Source: Deltaproteobacteria bacterium
Lineage (GTDB): Bacteria; Myxococcota_A; Polyangia; GCA-2747355; JADLHG01
NCBI GenBank assembly: GCA_020848905.1
Contig: JADLHG010000004.1
Coordinates: forward strand, 434,001 to 498,000
Length of the DNA stretch: 64,000 bases
Direction of reading: 5' to 3'
The position numbers and the translations under genes are program-made. The notes below the pieces were generated by a model. The model searched no databases. It had not been told where the DNA came from and saw only the letters and a list, made by a program, of their open reading frames with translations. Of the stretch, positions 46,070 through 55,372 are shown in pieces; within the stretch, counting starts at the first letter, position 1; each line of letters starts with the position of its first letter.

Positions 46070-49000
46070 GCGAGTCGAATCGGATGCCCGTGAACGGGAA
46101 CAGCGACGCAGTACCGCGCAGCCGCGCTGCCGCGGCACCGCTCCTTCTGGCGCTGACCTGCGCAGCGGCCTGTGCCGAGGAGCAGGTCGTGACCACCACG
46201 CGCAACCTGAACCGCCCGGGTGCGCTGGCCTTCGCGTGTGCGGCGCGGGTGGGGGACGCGGGGGTCACGACGGCCTTGACGAGCTCCGAGTGCGTGGCCC
46301 CCGCGGGGGGAACGCCGCGAGGATCTCTGTATGGTTTCGTCGCCAACGTCGCGCGCGGCGACGTGGCCGTCTTTCGCGCGGGAGGGACGGGGGAGCCTCT
46401 CGTGGACCTCGAGCCGCAGAGCCCGGGCTACGGCTTCGTCCCCGTCGGAGACCTGCCCACGGAGCTGAAGTCCACGGCCGACGGATGCCGCGTGGTCTCG
46501 GCCAACTCCGGGTCGTGCGACCTGGCGGTGATCGACGTGCCCGCCGTGCTGCAGCAGGCGGCCGGTGAACGCAGGGCGCCCGCGTCGAGCCTGGTCTCCC
46601 GCATCACGCCGCGCACCCGCAGAGGTCCGCTGCGCGCGCGCCCGCAGTCGCTGGCGATCGTTCCCGGGTCGGTGCCCGCCAAAGGGGACGCCCAATGTCC
46701 GGTCGTCGCCCCCTATCGCGCCTACGTGACCTTCCCGCGCTGCCAGCTCCTCGCGGAGATCGACCTCCGCACGGGTGAGCTCGTGCGTGGGCTCGTCTTC
46801 GGCAAGGACGGGTACACGGAGACGCTCGACCCCGTCTGCCCAGCCGAGTGCGCGCTGCGCGGGGAGACTGGTCGGCCGGATGCCGCGGCGGACGGCCCCG
46901 CCCCCCGCGATGCGACGGCGGCCGATGCCGCGAAGCGGGACGCGGCGGGCGCGGAGGCGCGCGTCCCCGACGCTCGCGCGGTCGACGCGACGCCGCGGGA
47001 CGGAGCGTCCGGGGACGGTCTGCGGGATGCGGCCCCGAAGGATGCCGCTGCTGGCGATAGGGATGCCGCACGGCTCGAGGGTGGAGCGCGGGACCTCTCC
47101 GCCCTCGATGCGCGGCGGGACGCGGGCGTCTCCGCGTCGGACCGCGGCGCAGGGTCGGATCGCGGCGCGCCGTCCGACGGTGGAGCGGTGGCGCTCCCCC
47201 AGACCTCGCCGGGAGGTGTGTTGCCGTTCACGCTCGCCCTGGTGGAGACGGGAGAGCGGCTCTTCGTCTCGTCGGCGGGCGCGAACTTCGTGACGGCAGT
47301 GGACGTGAACCCCGGGAGCGGGGCCTTCGAGCGCCCCCGTCGCATCCTGCTGTCGGGGGCCGGCGCCGAGAGCGGCCTCCTCGCGCTGAGCCCTCCCACG
47401 CGCGCCCTCGGTCGGTTCCTGTACGTCGCCACGCGCGACCGTTCGGTGCGGGTGGTCTCGACGGACCTGGAGCGTGAGTGCGAGACCAACCTGGACCTGG
47501 CGAAGGTGCAGGACGGTGGCGTTCCCTTGCCGCGAGCGCGGTGTTTCGTCGCCGGTGCGGCAGAGACTCCGCCGCGTAGGGTCACCGCCACGGGTCCGGG
47601 ACTGCGCTTCGGCAGCCGCATCCCGCAGGCGCTCTCTTTCCTGCAGGTCCCCCGCAGGCCGCTCGACGGTGGTGTGGACGGAGGGCCCTACAAGGCACCG
47701 CTGCGGGGCGTCTTCGCTCTCGTCGCGACCTCCGACGGCAACGTCTACGTGGTGGACATCGAGGACGAGAACTTCGTCCCGGGGCCGAGCGCCGCGGTGG
47801 CCGCGAGCCGTCTTCCACATCGCGTGCGCAACGAACTGCAGGGCAGGGTCGAGGGAGTCCCCGACGCCGGCGTGGTGGCGATCAGCGGGGCGTCGGGAAA
47901 GCCAGTGCCGGTCATCGTCAGCGAAACCAACGGACAGAGCCTTCCGGGGCAGGGTATCTACCTCCGCGGCGTCGGTGAGCCGATGAGCAGCGACTGGAGC
48001 CTGGTCTACGAGGACCGGCTCGTGGACCGCGTCAGCGGGCAGCTTCGTCTCAATGGGCCCGAGCTCGCGCTGGCCGATCCGGGCGGAGCGCTCTGTCAGG
48101 CCGGGGTGGAGGGGCGAGAGCTCGAGGGCGGGCGGATCGTGCGGCACGGCGACATCGTGACGCTCGTGGGCTGCAAGGCCGACGAGGATTGCGGCCTCGG
48201 TCAACTTTGCCGCAAGCCCGTGGCGCAGCAGGCTGAGTTCGGGCTCTGCTTCGACGCGAGCCGCGCCGATGACCTCTTCCGGCAGTGCAGCCCCTTTCTG
48301 CAGGGGAAGCGTGAATACCGCGTCGTTCGGGCCAGTCAGACGCAGCTTGCTCTCGACCTCCTCCCAGTGGAGCCGCAGGTCGTCGTGCGCCAGAGGCCGC
48401 AGCTCGACGGCGGGTGCAAAGAGAATCGCGATTGCCAGGACGGCCACTACTGCGCGCTGGCGGATCGCTCGGTGCCGGGGCGTCCCGAGCTGTCCATCCG
48501 ACGCGGCGAATGCTTTCGACCTGGGTGCGACAGCGACAAGGATTGTGGTGGCGTCGGCCAGTGTCTCTCCCCGCTCGACGGATCGGCGAAGGTGTGCGCG
48601 TCCAGTCCGCCGCCGCTGGAGGTGGGTGGCGCGTGCAAGCGCGACGAGGATTGCTCGGCGACGAAGCAGCTCCCCGCGACGTGCGAGACGGACCGCGACT
48701 GCGGCTCGCCCTACGCCGAATGCCGCCTCCCCAGCCCGTCGGCGACCCAGAAGTCGTGCCGGGACCGCGGCCTGGTTTGCTCGCGGCTACCCGGGCGGCG
48801 CGACGTTTGCGTTCGCACGAGCCCCTGCTTCACGCAGGTCGTGCGGTACGAGGTGCGTGCGGGGCGCAGCTTCCTGGTCGGCGGCTATCGCCGTTCGATC
48901 GCCGACAGCCTTACGGGGGAGTGCCGTGCCGATGCGTCGCGGAGCGTGCTGTACGCGGACCGTATCCCTCTCGGCCTCCCGACCTATCCCGTCATTGCGG

Positions 49001-49506
49001 GACCGCGGTGCGAGCAGTCTGTGACGCCTCTTGCGGACCCCGCGCCCAACCCGTGTTTCGAGCGCGTGGCGACGGGGTACGGTGGGTTCGTCGAGAAGGA
49101 GGGGACGACCGGCCGGCTGCTCAACCCCCCCGAGCCCGGACCTGCGACGGTGGTGCGTTACGCGAATCCGGACCTCTGGCTGAGCCTCGGGCTAGGCCAC
49201 CTGGCCACGAGGAGCACGGTGGTCAGCCGCGTGGATGCCGGCGTCGGTGCGCCGGCGGTCGAGGCGCATCCGATGCCCGAGCGGGGCCTCACGATCCGCG
49301 TGCAGGTTGGCAGCGGTTATGCGCGGATGGTGGCGGCCGGCGCGTCGTCCACCCTGTCGCTGCCGGCGGCGATCCTTCCCGGCCCCGACGGGCAGGTCTA
49401 CGTGGTGGACATGGGGGACCGACCAGGCAGCTCGGGGACGCGCGGCCAGGTCGTTCGGTTTGACCAGCTCACCATGGAGTTGAACTCCAGCTTCGTCGTG
49501 CGCTAG
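46066..49506 (+). CDS. large propeller and Cys-repeat lipoprotein
   Basis: 1146 residues, starting at GTG 46066 in a GTGA overlap with the previous gene (ATG 46084 is an alternative). A signal ends at CAAAC. A first propeller half (about 20-260) is followed by an Asp/Ala/Arg-rich linker (about 264-376), a second propeller half (SGGVLPFTLALVETGERLFV-like and FALVATSDGNVYVVDIEDE), and a Cys-rich part (about 705-930) with repeated D-x-D-C units: DEDCGLGQLC, NRDCQDGHYC, DKDCGGVGQC, DEDCSATKQ, DRDCGSPYAEC. The last 200 residues return to beta-type sequence (LPGPDGQVYVVDMGD). Probably outer-membrane or surface; function unknown. Confidence 0.8.
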   Translation: MSESNRMPVNGNSDAVPRSRAAAAPLLLALTCAAACAEEQVVTTTRNLNRPGALAFACAARVGDAGVTTALTSSECVAPAGGTPRGSLYGFVANVARGDVAVFRAGGTGEPLVDLEPQSPGYGFVPVGDLPTELKSTADGCRVVSANSGSCDLAVIDVPAVLQQAAGERRAPASSLVSRITPRTRRGPLRARPQSLAIVPGSVPAKGDAQCPVVAPYRAYVTFPRCQLLAEIDLRTGELVRGLVFGKDGYTETLDPVCPAECALRGETGRPDAAADGPAPRDATAADAAKRDAAGAEARVPDARAVDATPRDGASGDGLRDAAPKDAAAGDRDAARLEGGARDLSALDARRDAGVSASDRGAGSDRGAPSDGGAVALPQTSPGGVLPFTLALVETGERLFVSSAGANFVTAVDVNPGSGAFERPRRILLSGAGAESGLLALSPPTRALGRFLYVATRDRSVRVVSTDLERECETNLDLAKVQDGGVPLPRARCFVAGAAETPPRRVTATGPGLRFGSRIPQALSFLQVPRRPLDGGVDGGPYKAPLRGVFALVATSDGNVYVVDIEDENFVPGPSAAVAASRLPHRVRNELQGRVEGVPDAGVVAISGASGKPVPVIVSETNGQSLPGQGIYLRGVGEPMSSDWSLVYEDRLVDRVSGQLRLNGPELALADPGGALCQAGVEGRELEGGRIVRHGDIVTLVGCKADEDCGLGQLCRKPVAQQAEFGLCFDASRADDLFRQCSPFLQGKREYRVVRASQTQLALDLLPVEPQVVVRQRPQLDGGCKENRDCQDGHYCALADRSVPGRPELSIRRGECFRPGCDSDKDCGGVGQCLSPLDGSAKVCASSPPPLEVGGACKRDEDCSATKQLPATCETDRDCGSPYAECRLPSPSATQKSCRDRGLVCSRLPGRRDVCVRTSPCFTQVVRYEVRAGRSFLVGGYRRSIADSLTGECRADASRSVLYADRIPLGLPTYPVIAGPRCEQSVTPLADPAPNPCFERVATGYGGFVEKEGTTGRLLNPPEPGPATVVRYANPDLWLSLGLGHLATRSTVVSRVDAGVGAPAVEAHPMPERGLTIRVQVGSGYARMVAAGASSTLSLPAAILPGPDGQVYVVDMGDRPGSSGTRGQVVRFDQLTMELNSSFVVR
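46855..47193 (+). repeat. Asp/Ala-rich low-complexity linker
   Basis: About 113 codons encoding irregular repeats of the type D-A-A/T-x-x-D-A, R-D-A and D-G-A inside the large propeller lipoprotein. The unit varies, so it is a drifting low-complexity repeat rather than exact copies. Such linkers are common in myxobacterial lipoproteins. Confidence 0.7.
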
Positions 49507-49580
49507 CACGCCGAGTCACACTGCTACGCCCGGCGCCTCGCCCAACGCGCAGCTCGCGCGCTTTGCTGCCGTCAGAAAAG

Positions 49581-49609
49581 TTGCTCGCGCTACTCCTCCT
49601 GCCTAGCAT
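49581..49609 (+). promoter_or_regulatory. promoter of SPOR protein
   Basis: TTGCTC, 17 bp, TAGCAT. Predicted leader about 65 bases with AGGAG at 49671-49675. Confidence 0.45.
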
Positions 49610-49680
49610 CGATCTCGTCGACAAAACCCCGAATGGGCTCTCGCGCCAGGATGAGTACAGCGCGGGATGCAGGAGCCGTC

Positions 49681-50460
49681 ATGCAGGACCAGAAGCGGTG
49701 GCGCGATCGCTATCAGCTCTCTCTCGACAACCGCCACGTCTTCCTTCTCTTCTTCTCGAGCGCTGTCGTCGTGGGACTGGTCTTCGCGCTCGGGGTGCTC
49801 GTGGGAAAGCGCCTCGCCCCTCCGGCCCCGAAGCCGCAGGCGGCCGATCCCCTGGCGTTGCTCGATCAACTCGGCAGCCAGGAGAACCCCGACGACCGCT
49901 TGAGCTTTCCCGAGGCGCTCGGGGAAGGGAAGGGCGCTGCGGGGAACAAGGGCAGAAGGCCCAAGGGGGTCTCAGAGGAGGCGGGGGAGAAGAAGGCGCC
50001 AGCACCCGTGGCCGCCGCTGCGTCGGAAGAGCGCGAGCCGGAGCGGGAGACCGTGCGCAAGGCGAAGAAGGGTGAGACCGACCCGGCCGAAAAGCCGGTT
50101 GCGAAGGGGAAGACCGCCGAGGTCGCCTCGCGGCGCGAGGGGCGGCTCAAGGGCGCGCCGGCGGCAAAAGGCAAGACCGCGGCTCCCGAGGAGCTTCAGG
50201 CGGCCTCGAAGTCGGGCGATGGACACTACACGCTGCAGCTCAGCTCCTTCCAGGAGCGTGGCGAGGCGGACCAGTTCAGCCAGAAGCTCCGCAAGGCGGG
50301 GCTGAGTCCGCAGATCATCCCGGCGCGCATTCCCGGCCGTGGGGTGTGGTATCGCGTCCGCCTCGGTAACTTCAGCTCCTGGGACGCGGCGATGACGGCG
50401 AAACAGACCTTCGAGAAGACCCAGAACCACATCGCGTACGTCACGCGGCACGCGATGTGA
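49681..50460 (+). CDS. SPOR-domain membrane protein
   Basis: 259 residues. A short cytoplasmic start, one membrane helix (about 19-41), a long Lys/Ala/Glu-rich spacer (about 60-175) and a C-terminal SPOR domain (about 180-255: YTLQLSSFQERGEADQFSQK, VWYRVRLGNFSSWDAA). SPOR domains bind peptidoglycan stripped of stem peptides at the division septum. ATG 49681 follows AGGAG by 5 bases. Relatives include FtsN and DedD; the spacer is longer in charge runs than in FtsN. It stands just upstream of mutS. Confidence 0.88.
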   Translation: MQDQKRWRDRYQLSLDNRHVFLLFFSSAVVVGLVFALGVLVGKRLAPPAPKPQAADPLALLDQLGSQENPDDRLSFPEALGEGKGAAGNKGRRPKGVSEEAGEKKAPAPVAAAASEEREPERETVRKAKKGETDPAEKPVAKGKTAEVASRREGRLKGAPAAKGKTAAPEELQAASKSGDGHYTLQLSSFQERGEADQFSQKLRKAGLSPQIIPARIPGRGVWYRVRLGNFSSWDAAMTAKQTFEKTQNHIAYVTRHAM

Positions 50461-50506
50461 CCGCCTCCCGCCGGCGCCCTCGGCCCGCGGTCGACGACCC
50501 TTCCTC

Positions 50507-50536
50507 TTTACAGTCGACGCCACCCCGCTGTAGATC
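50507..50536 (+). promoter_or_regulatory. mutS promoter
   Basis: TTTACA, 18 bp, TAGATC, then 9 bases before the ATG at 50546. There is no good ribosome binding site, so a leaderless or nearly leaderless transcript is predicted. Confidence 0.5.
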
Positions 50537-50545
50537 CGCGGGTCC

Positions 50546-53212
50546 ATGGCCGCCAGCGCACCCGAGACGCCGCTCATGCGGCAGTACCTGGAGATCAAAG
50601 GCCAGCACCCCGACGCGGTGGTCTTCTTCCAGCTCGGTGATTTCTACGAGATGTTTTTCGAGGACGCGGTCCTCGCGTCGCAGGCTCTCGAGCTGACGCT
50701 CACGAGTCGCGACAAGAACAAGGACGACCCGGTGCCGATGTGCGGGGTGCCGATTCACGCGGCGAAGGGGTACGCCCGCAAGCTCCTGGACCTCGGCCAC
50801 AAGGTCGCCGTGTGCGACCAGATCGAGGATCCCCGCCTCGCGCGCGGCATCGTTCGACGGCAGGTGACCCAGGTAATGACCCCGGGCCTGATCCTCGACG
50901 CCGACCACCTCGATGCCAAGACCAACAACTACCTCGTCGTGCTGAGCGGTGCGGCAGGTGGCTACGGCCTGGCGGCGCTCGACCTGTCCACCTTCGAGCT
51001 CCGCGTCACCGAGCTCGAAGGCGATACCGCCTTGCTGGACGAACTCGGCCGCCTGCGCCCGAAAGAGCTCCTCTACGCCCCGGGGCTCGCGCCGCTGGTC
51101 CGAGCCGCGCGGTCCGTGGCGCCCGGGACGCGTGAGGAGGAGACGACCTCCCTATTCGGCGATCCGGCAACCGATGCGGCGCTGCTGGACGACCGATGTG
51201 GCGCCTCGTGGCACGAGACCAGCGCCACCGGCATGTCCGTCGGGCGAGGGGCAGCAGCCGCAGCGCTGCGCTACGCGGCGCGGAGCCTGCCCGGCTACTC
51301 GCTGCCGAGCTGCCGGTTGCTCCCCTACCGGCCGCGGGAGCACCTCCAGCTCGACGAGGCGGCCCTGCGCCATCTGGAGATCTTCGAATCGAATCTGGAG
51401 CGGCGCCGCGAGGGATCCCTCCTCTCGATCATGGACCTCACCCTGACCGCGATGGGCGGTCGCGCGCTGCGACGCGAACTCGCCTCGCCGCTTCTCGACG
51501 TGGGCGCGATTCGACGACGCCACGACGCGGTCGAGCTCCTTCTCGAGCGACGCGAGCTGCGGCAGGAGCTGCGCCGCCGCTTGCGCGAGATCTACGACCT
51601 GGAACGGCTGACGGCCCGCGTCGTCGTCGAGCAGGCCACCCCGCGAGAGCTGGGCCGGCTGGGGCTCTCGCTCGGGCAGCTCCCTGAGCTCGGTCGGCTG
51701 CTGCGGGAGGGCGTCGCGCAGGACCTGGCGCGCGAGCTGCCGGAGCCGCTGCGTCTGCCCGAGGACCACCTCGAGGACCTCGCCGGGCGGATCGGCTCGA
51801 CGCTGGTCGACGATCCTCCGATCGCCACCGGGGAGGGGGGACTTGTACGGCCGGGCGTCAACGCGGAGCTCGACGCGCTCGTCCACCTGTGCGAAGGGGG
51901 GAAGGCGGAGCTCATAGCGGTCGAGGCGCGGGAGCGGGAGCGGACCGGCATCCAGTCCCTGAAGGTGCGCTACAACAAGGTCTTCGGCTACTACATCGAG
52001 GTCACGCGCGCGAACCTCAAGAATGTTCCGCACGACTACCAGCGCAAGCAGACGGTGGCGAACGCGGAGCGCTTCGTGACGGCGGAGCTGGCCGATTACG
52101 AGGCCCGCCTCCTGACCGCCGAGGAACGTCGGGGGGCGCTCGAACGACAGCTCTTCGAGGAGCTCCGCGGCGCAGTGGCCCGGCAGGAGCGGCGGCTCAC
52201 GGCGGTCGCCGAACGCGTGGCCCTCCTCGACGTGCTCTGCGCCCTGGCCGAGCTGGCGGAGCGACGCGACTACGTACGCCCCGAGATTGACGACGGCACG
52301 CTGCTGGAACTGAAGGACGCGCGCCACCCGGTGGTGGAGGCCGCGCTACCGGTCGGCGAGTACGTGCCGAACGACATCTCGCTCGACGCCGAGGGAGAGC
52401 GGCTGCTCATCATCACGGGCCCCAACATGGCCGGCAAGTCCACAGCGCTGCGTCAGGTGGCTCTCGCGGTGATCATGGGGCAGGTGGGGTCGTTCGTGCC
52501 CTGTCGGAGCGCGCGACTGGGCGTCGTCGACCGCGTCTTCACCCGCGTCGGTGCGGGGGACAACCTCGCGCGAGGCGAGAGCACCTTCATGGTGGAGATG
52601 CGGGAAACGGCCGCCATCCTCCGGCACGCGACCCCTCGCAGCCTCGTGGTGCTGGACGAGATCGGCCGCGGGACCTCGACCTACGACGGGCTCAGCATCG
52701 CCTGGGCCGTGGCGGAGTTTCTGCACGACGAGATCCGCGCCCGCTCGCTCTTCGCAACCCACTACCACGAGCTCTGCCTGCTGCCGCGGGTCAAGCCCCA
52801 CGCCGTGAACCTGTCTGTGGCGGTGGAGCAATGGAACGACCGGGTGGTTTTCCTGCGGCGCCTCGTTCCCGGGGGGGCGAGCCGCTCGTACGGGATCGAG
52901 GTAGCGCGGCTTGCCGGGCTGCGGCCCGAGGTGGTCGCGCGGGCCCGCCAGGTGCTCGCGGCGCTCGAAGGGAAGGTCGTGGTCGACGATCTCCCGCTGC
53001 AGGGCCGGGTCGCCGAGACGGTGTCCGATCAGCTCGCGCTCTTCGCCGCCGGGGCCTGCCCTTCGGGCGGACCCGCACGCGCCCCCGCCTCGGCGGGGTC
53101 CGAGGTGGAGCGGGAGCTCCGGCAGCTCGACGTCAACCGCCTCACCCCGCTGGAAGCCCTCAACATCCTCGCAGACTTGGCCGCCCGCACGCGCCCCACC
53201 GCAGAAAATTGA
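50546..53212 (+). CDS. mutS: DNA mismatch repair protein MutS
   Basis: 888 residues, full length. The N-terminal mismatch-binding domain has TPLMRQYLEIK and GDFYEMF with the F-x-E wedge. The lever and clamp contain VRYNKVFGYYIEVTRAN. The ATPase has Walker A GPNMAGKST (from 625), FMVEMRETA, Walker B VVLDEIGRGTSTYDG and ATHYHEL. MutS recognises mismatches and recruits MutL. It ends with the usual beta-clamp/tetramer tail. The ATG is supported by the family N-terminus and by the promoter. It is surrounded by cell-wall genes, not repair genes. Confidence 0.97.
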   Translation: MAASAPETPLMRQYLEIKGQHPDAVVFFQLGDFYEMFFEDAVLASQALELTLTSRDKNKDDPVPMCGVPIHAAKGYARKLLDLGHKVAVCDQIEDPRLARGIVRRQVTQVMTPGLILDADHLDAKTNNYLVVLSGAAGGYGLAALDLSTFELRVTELEGDTALLDELGRLRPKELLYAPGLAPLVRAARSVAPGTREEETTSLFGDPATDAALLDDRCGASWHETSATGMSVGRGAAAAALRYAARSLPGYSLPSCRLLPYRPREHLQLDEAALRHLEIFESNLERRREGSLLSIMDLTLTAMGGRALRRELASPLLDVGAIRRRHDAVELLLERRELRQELRRRLREIYDLERLTARVVVEQATPRELGRLGLSLGQLPELGRLLREGVAQDLARELPEPLRLPEDHLEDLAGRIGSTLVDDPPIATGEGGLVRPGVNAELDALVHLCEGGKAELIAVEARERERTGIQSLKVRYNKVFGYYIEVTRANLKNVPHDYQRKQTVANAERFVTAELADYEARLLTAEERRGALERQLFEELRGAVARQERRLTAVAERVALLDVLCALAELAERRDYVRPEIDDGTLLELKDARHPVVEAALPVGEYVPNDISLDAEGERLLIITGPNMAGKSTALRQVALAVIMGQVGSFVPCRSARLGVVDRVFTRVGAGDNLARGESTFMVEMRETAAILRHATPRSLVVLDEIGRGTSTYDGLSIAWAVAEFLHDEIRARSLFATHYHELCLLPRVKPHAVNLSVAVEQWNDRVVFLRRLVPGGASRSYGIEVARLAGLRPEVVARARQVLAALEGKVVVDDLPLQGRVAETVSDQLALFAAGACPSGGPARAPASAGSEVERELRQLDVNRLTPLEALNILADLAARTRPTAEN

Positions 53213-53238
53213 CAGGTCGGGCCCCCCTGACGTAACCA
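53209..53238 (+). promoter_or_regulatory. possible promoter of DUF882 peptidase
   Basis: A consensus TTGACA overlaps the mutS stop; TAACCA follows after 18 bp and the ATG 8 bases later. The -35 is perfect but the -10 matches only weakly. Confidence 0.35.
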
Positions 53239-53246
53239 TTGGGGCC

Positions 53247-54164
53247 ATGCGGCGGGCAAAGGTCTATGGCGTCGGGGTGGCGGCCCTCTTGATTGCGGGG
53301 GCGATCGAGCTCGGGGACGGCGCCCTGGCGGGAAGGTCGACCGAAGGGCTGGCAGCGAGCGCGGGCCATGCGTCGCGCGCTCCCCGCTCCAAGGGGCGCC
53401 GGCGCGTCAAGCTCAAGAAGGCTCCGCCGCCGATGGAGCTCGAACACCTGAACCACCGCGAAAAGCTCACCGTCCAGCTCTACGATCGCAAGGGACGCGT
53501 CACGCGCCCAGCTTTGCAGCGACTGACGCGGTTCCTGCGGTGCGTGCGGACCGGGCGCCGCCACAAGATGAACCCGCGGCTCCTGGCCAACCTGCACCGA
53601 GTGTCTCGCGCCTTTCCGGGGCGCACGATCTACGTCTACAGCGGGTTTCGCCACAAGAAGGTCGCCGCCCTGAAGACGAGTCACCACACGAGAGGCGAGG
53701 CCGTGGACTTCCGCGTGGAGGGGCTCAGCAACCGCAAGCTGCGGGACTACCTGCTGGCCAACCTCGAGGCGGTGGGCGTGGGCTACTATCCGAATTCGCC
53801 CTTCGTGCACATGGACGTGCGCGAGAAGCGCGCCTTCTGGGTGGACTACTCGGGCTCGGGCGAGCCGGCCCGCTACGCCAAGGACGCCTACGAGGTGCTG
53901 AAAGGGGAGCGCGACGCGGCCCGTGGGCGGCGAGTCACCGCGGCCCTGCCCGAGGCGCCCAAGGTTCAGGAACAGGAGCGCGAGCATCAGCACTCCGACG
54001 CCGAAGAGCCCATTCCCGCTCGCGGGCTGCCGCCGGCGGTGATCCTGGGCCGGGACAAGAAGGTGTCTTCGCCCAAGGTCGGCGGCCCCGAAGAGCGGGC
54101 CGCCGAGGGACGCCGCTCCTCCGCCCCGGAGGCTCGGAGCTCGCACGCCGATCGCGTGGACTGA
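53247..54164 (+). CDS. DUF882/M15-type LAS metallopeptidase
   Basis: 305 residues. A signal-like helix (about 5-25), a basic stretch, then a YcbK-type peptidase domain (about 65-215). Zinc and catalytic residues are in place: SHHTRGEAVD (145-154, fitting SxHxxGxAxD) with His147 and Asp154, and FVHMDVR (His188, Asp190). YVYSGFRHKK precedes it. LAS enzymes cut peptide crosslinks in peptidoglycan. A charged tail of 90 residues follows. The ATG is 34 bp after mutS. Peptidoglycan as substrate is inferred from family. Confidence 0.86.
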   Translation: MRRAKVYGVGVAALLIAGAIELGDGALAGRSTEGLAASAGHASRAPRSKGRRRVKLKKAPPPMELEHLNHREKLTVQLYDRKGRVTRPALQRLTRFLRCVRTGRRHKMNPRLLANLHRVSRAFPGRTIYVYSGFRHKKVAALKTSHHTRGEAVDFRVEGLSNRKLRDYLLANLEAVGVGYYPNSPFVHMDVREKRAFWVDYSGSGEPARYAKDAYEVLKGERDAARGRRVTAALPEAPKVQEQEREHQHSDAEEPIPARGLPPAVILGRDKKVSSPKVGGPEERAAEGRRSSAPEARSSHADRVD

Positions 54165-54342
54165 CGGTCTCGCCCCTCGTCGGACAGACTCCGAGCGCCT
54201 TTCTCCCGCCAGCCGCCTCGGCGCATTGTTCCGCTCGAGGCGGAGTGATAAGCTACCTGGCGATATCGTTACGTTGCGATACCTCGTTGGTGTCCAGAGC
54301 GCGTCGCCCAGACGGCGCCGTCGAACCGGTGGAGGAACGCCG

Positions 54343-55350
54343 ATGAAATTCCGTTTCCCCTTGGCGCTGATCCTTGCGAGTGCGCTGTTGTGGCAGCCCG
54401 CCGATGGCGCGCGAAAGAAGGCCAAGAAGGCCAAGGCAGCCAAGCCGCCGGCGGTGGCGACGGAGAAGCAGCGGGTGGCCGTCGAGAAGCTGATGGCTCC
54501 TTTCAAGTGGGGCATCACCGCCAATCAAGTCATTGGAACGCTGGAAAAGCAGATCCGGCTGGACTACGAGCCTCGGCTGAAGAAGACGAAGGACGCGCTC
54601 GAACACGACAAGCTGCGTCGCGAGATGATGGAGAAGATCAAGGAGCTGCAGGCCTCGCGGATCCACTTCCTCGGCAAGCGAACGCCGTGGGACGTGTCCC
54701 TCGTCGAGAAGGAGTTTGCCCACAAGAACAACGAGTCGATGCTCGTGCGCTGGGGCCGGGAGGATCGGCGCTTTTACTTCTTCCACTTCGATCGGTTGTG
54801 GAAGGTGTACATCGCCTTCAACTCCGACCTGTACCACGGCAAGGGCTTCGAGGACTTCGCCGCCGCGATGGAGAACCGCTTTGGTCGCGCCGAGCGGAAG
54901 TACAGCACGACCATCAAGGGCGACTCGGTGATGGACCACATGGAATGGCCGGCGTCGGGGCGGACGATGATGCGCGCCATCGACAACACGGGCTTCTACG
55001 GGAACTTTTGTCTCGTGCTCACCGACCGGCAGGAGCTCGCCGGCGTGCAGGACGGTCGGAAGCAGTTCAGCCCGAAGAAGAGCTACGGCGACCCGCTGGT
55101 CGACGCCGTCACCAAGGGGGGTGGAGAGAACAAGGGAGACGAGAACGAGGACGTCGTGGACCAGATTACCGGCAAGGGGCACAACGTCCCCGTCAAGTCG
55201 GACTCGAGCGGCCCCGCCGCCGGCTCGTCGGGCTCGGGCGGCGGCGCCTCCGGGGGCGGCAAGGGCAAGGCCGGTGGCGAGCCTGCCAGCGGCTCGGGCA
55301 GCAAGAAGAAGAAGGTCTCCAAGAACCCCCTCGACGACCTGGACATCTGA
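54343..55350 (+). CDS. exported protein of unknown function
   Basis: 335 residues, ATG with GGAGG at 54331-54335. Signal MKFRFPLALILASALLWQPA, a Lys/Ala-rich start, a folded part of about 220 residues (APFKWGITANQVIGTLEKQI, FYFFHFDRLWKVYIAFNS, FGRAERKYSTTIKGD) and a disordered Gly/Ser/Lys tail. A TTGTTC-17-TAAGCT pair at 54226-54254 may be the promoter. I do not recognise the family; WGI and calcium-independent features give no enzyme motif. It converges with the PBP1A gene (22-bp gap). Confidence 0.7.
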   Translation: MKFRFPLALILASALLWQPADGARKKAKKAKAAKPPAVATEKQRVAVEKLMAPFKWGITANQVIGTLEKQIRLDYEPRLKKTKDALEHDKLRREMMEKIKELQASRIHFLGKRTPWDVSLVEKEFAHKNNESMLVRWGREDRRFYFFHFDRLWKVYIAFNSDLYHGKGFEDFAAAMENRFGRAERKYSTTIKGDSVMDHMEWPASGRTMMRAIDNTGFYGNFCLVLTDRQELAGVQDGRKQFSPKKSYGDPLVDAVTKGGGENKGDENEDVVDQITGKGHNVPVKSDSSGPAAGSSGSGGGASGGGKGKAGGEPASGSGSKKKKVSKNPLDDLDI

Positions 55351-55372
55351 TCGCCGGGTCGGTGACGGGTTC

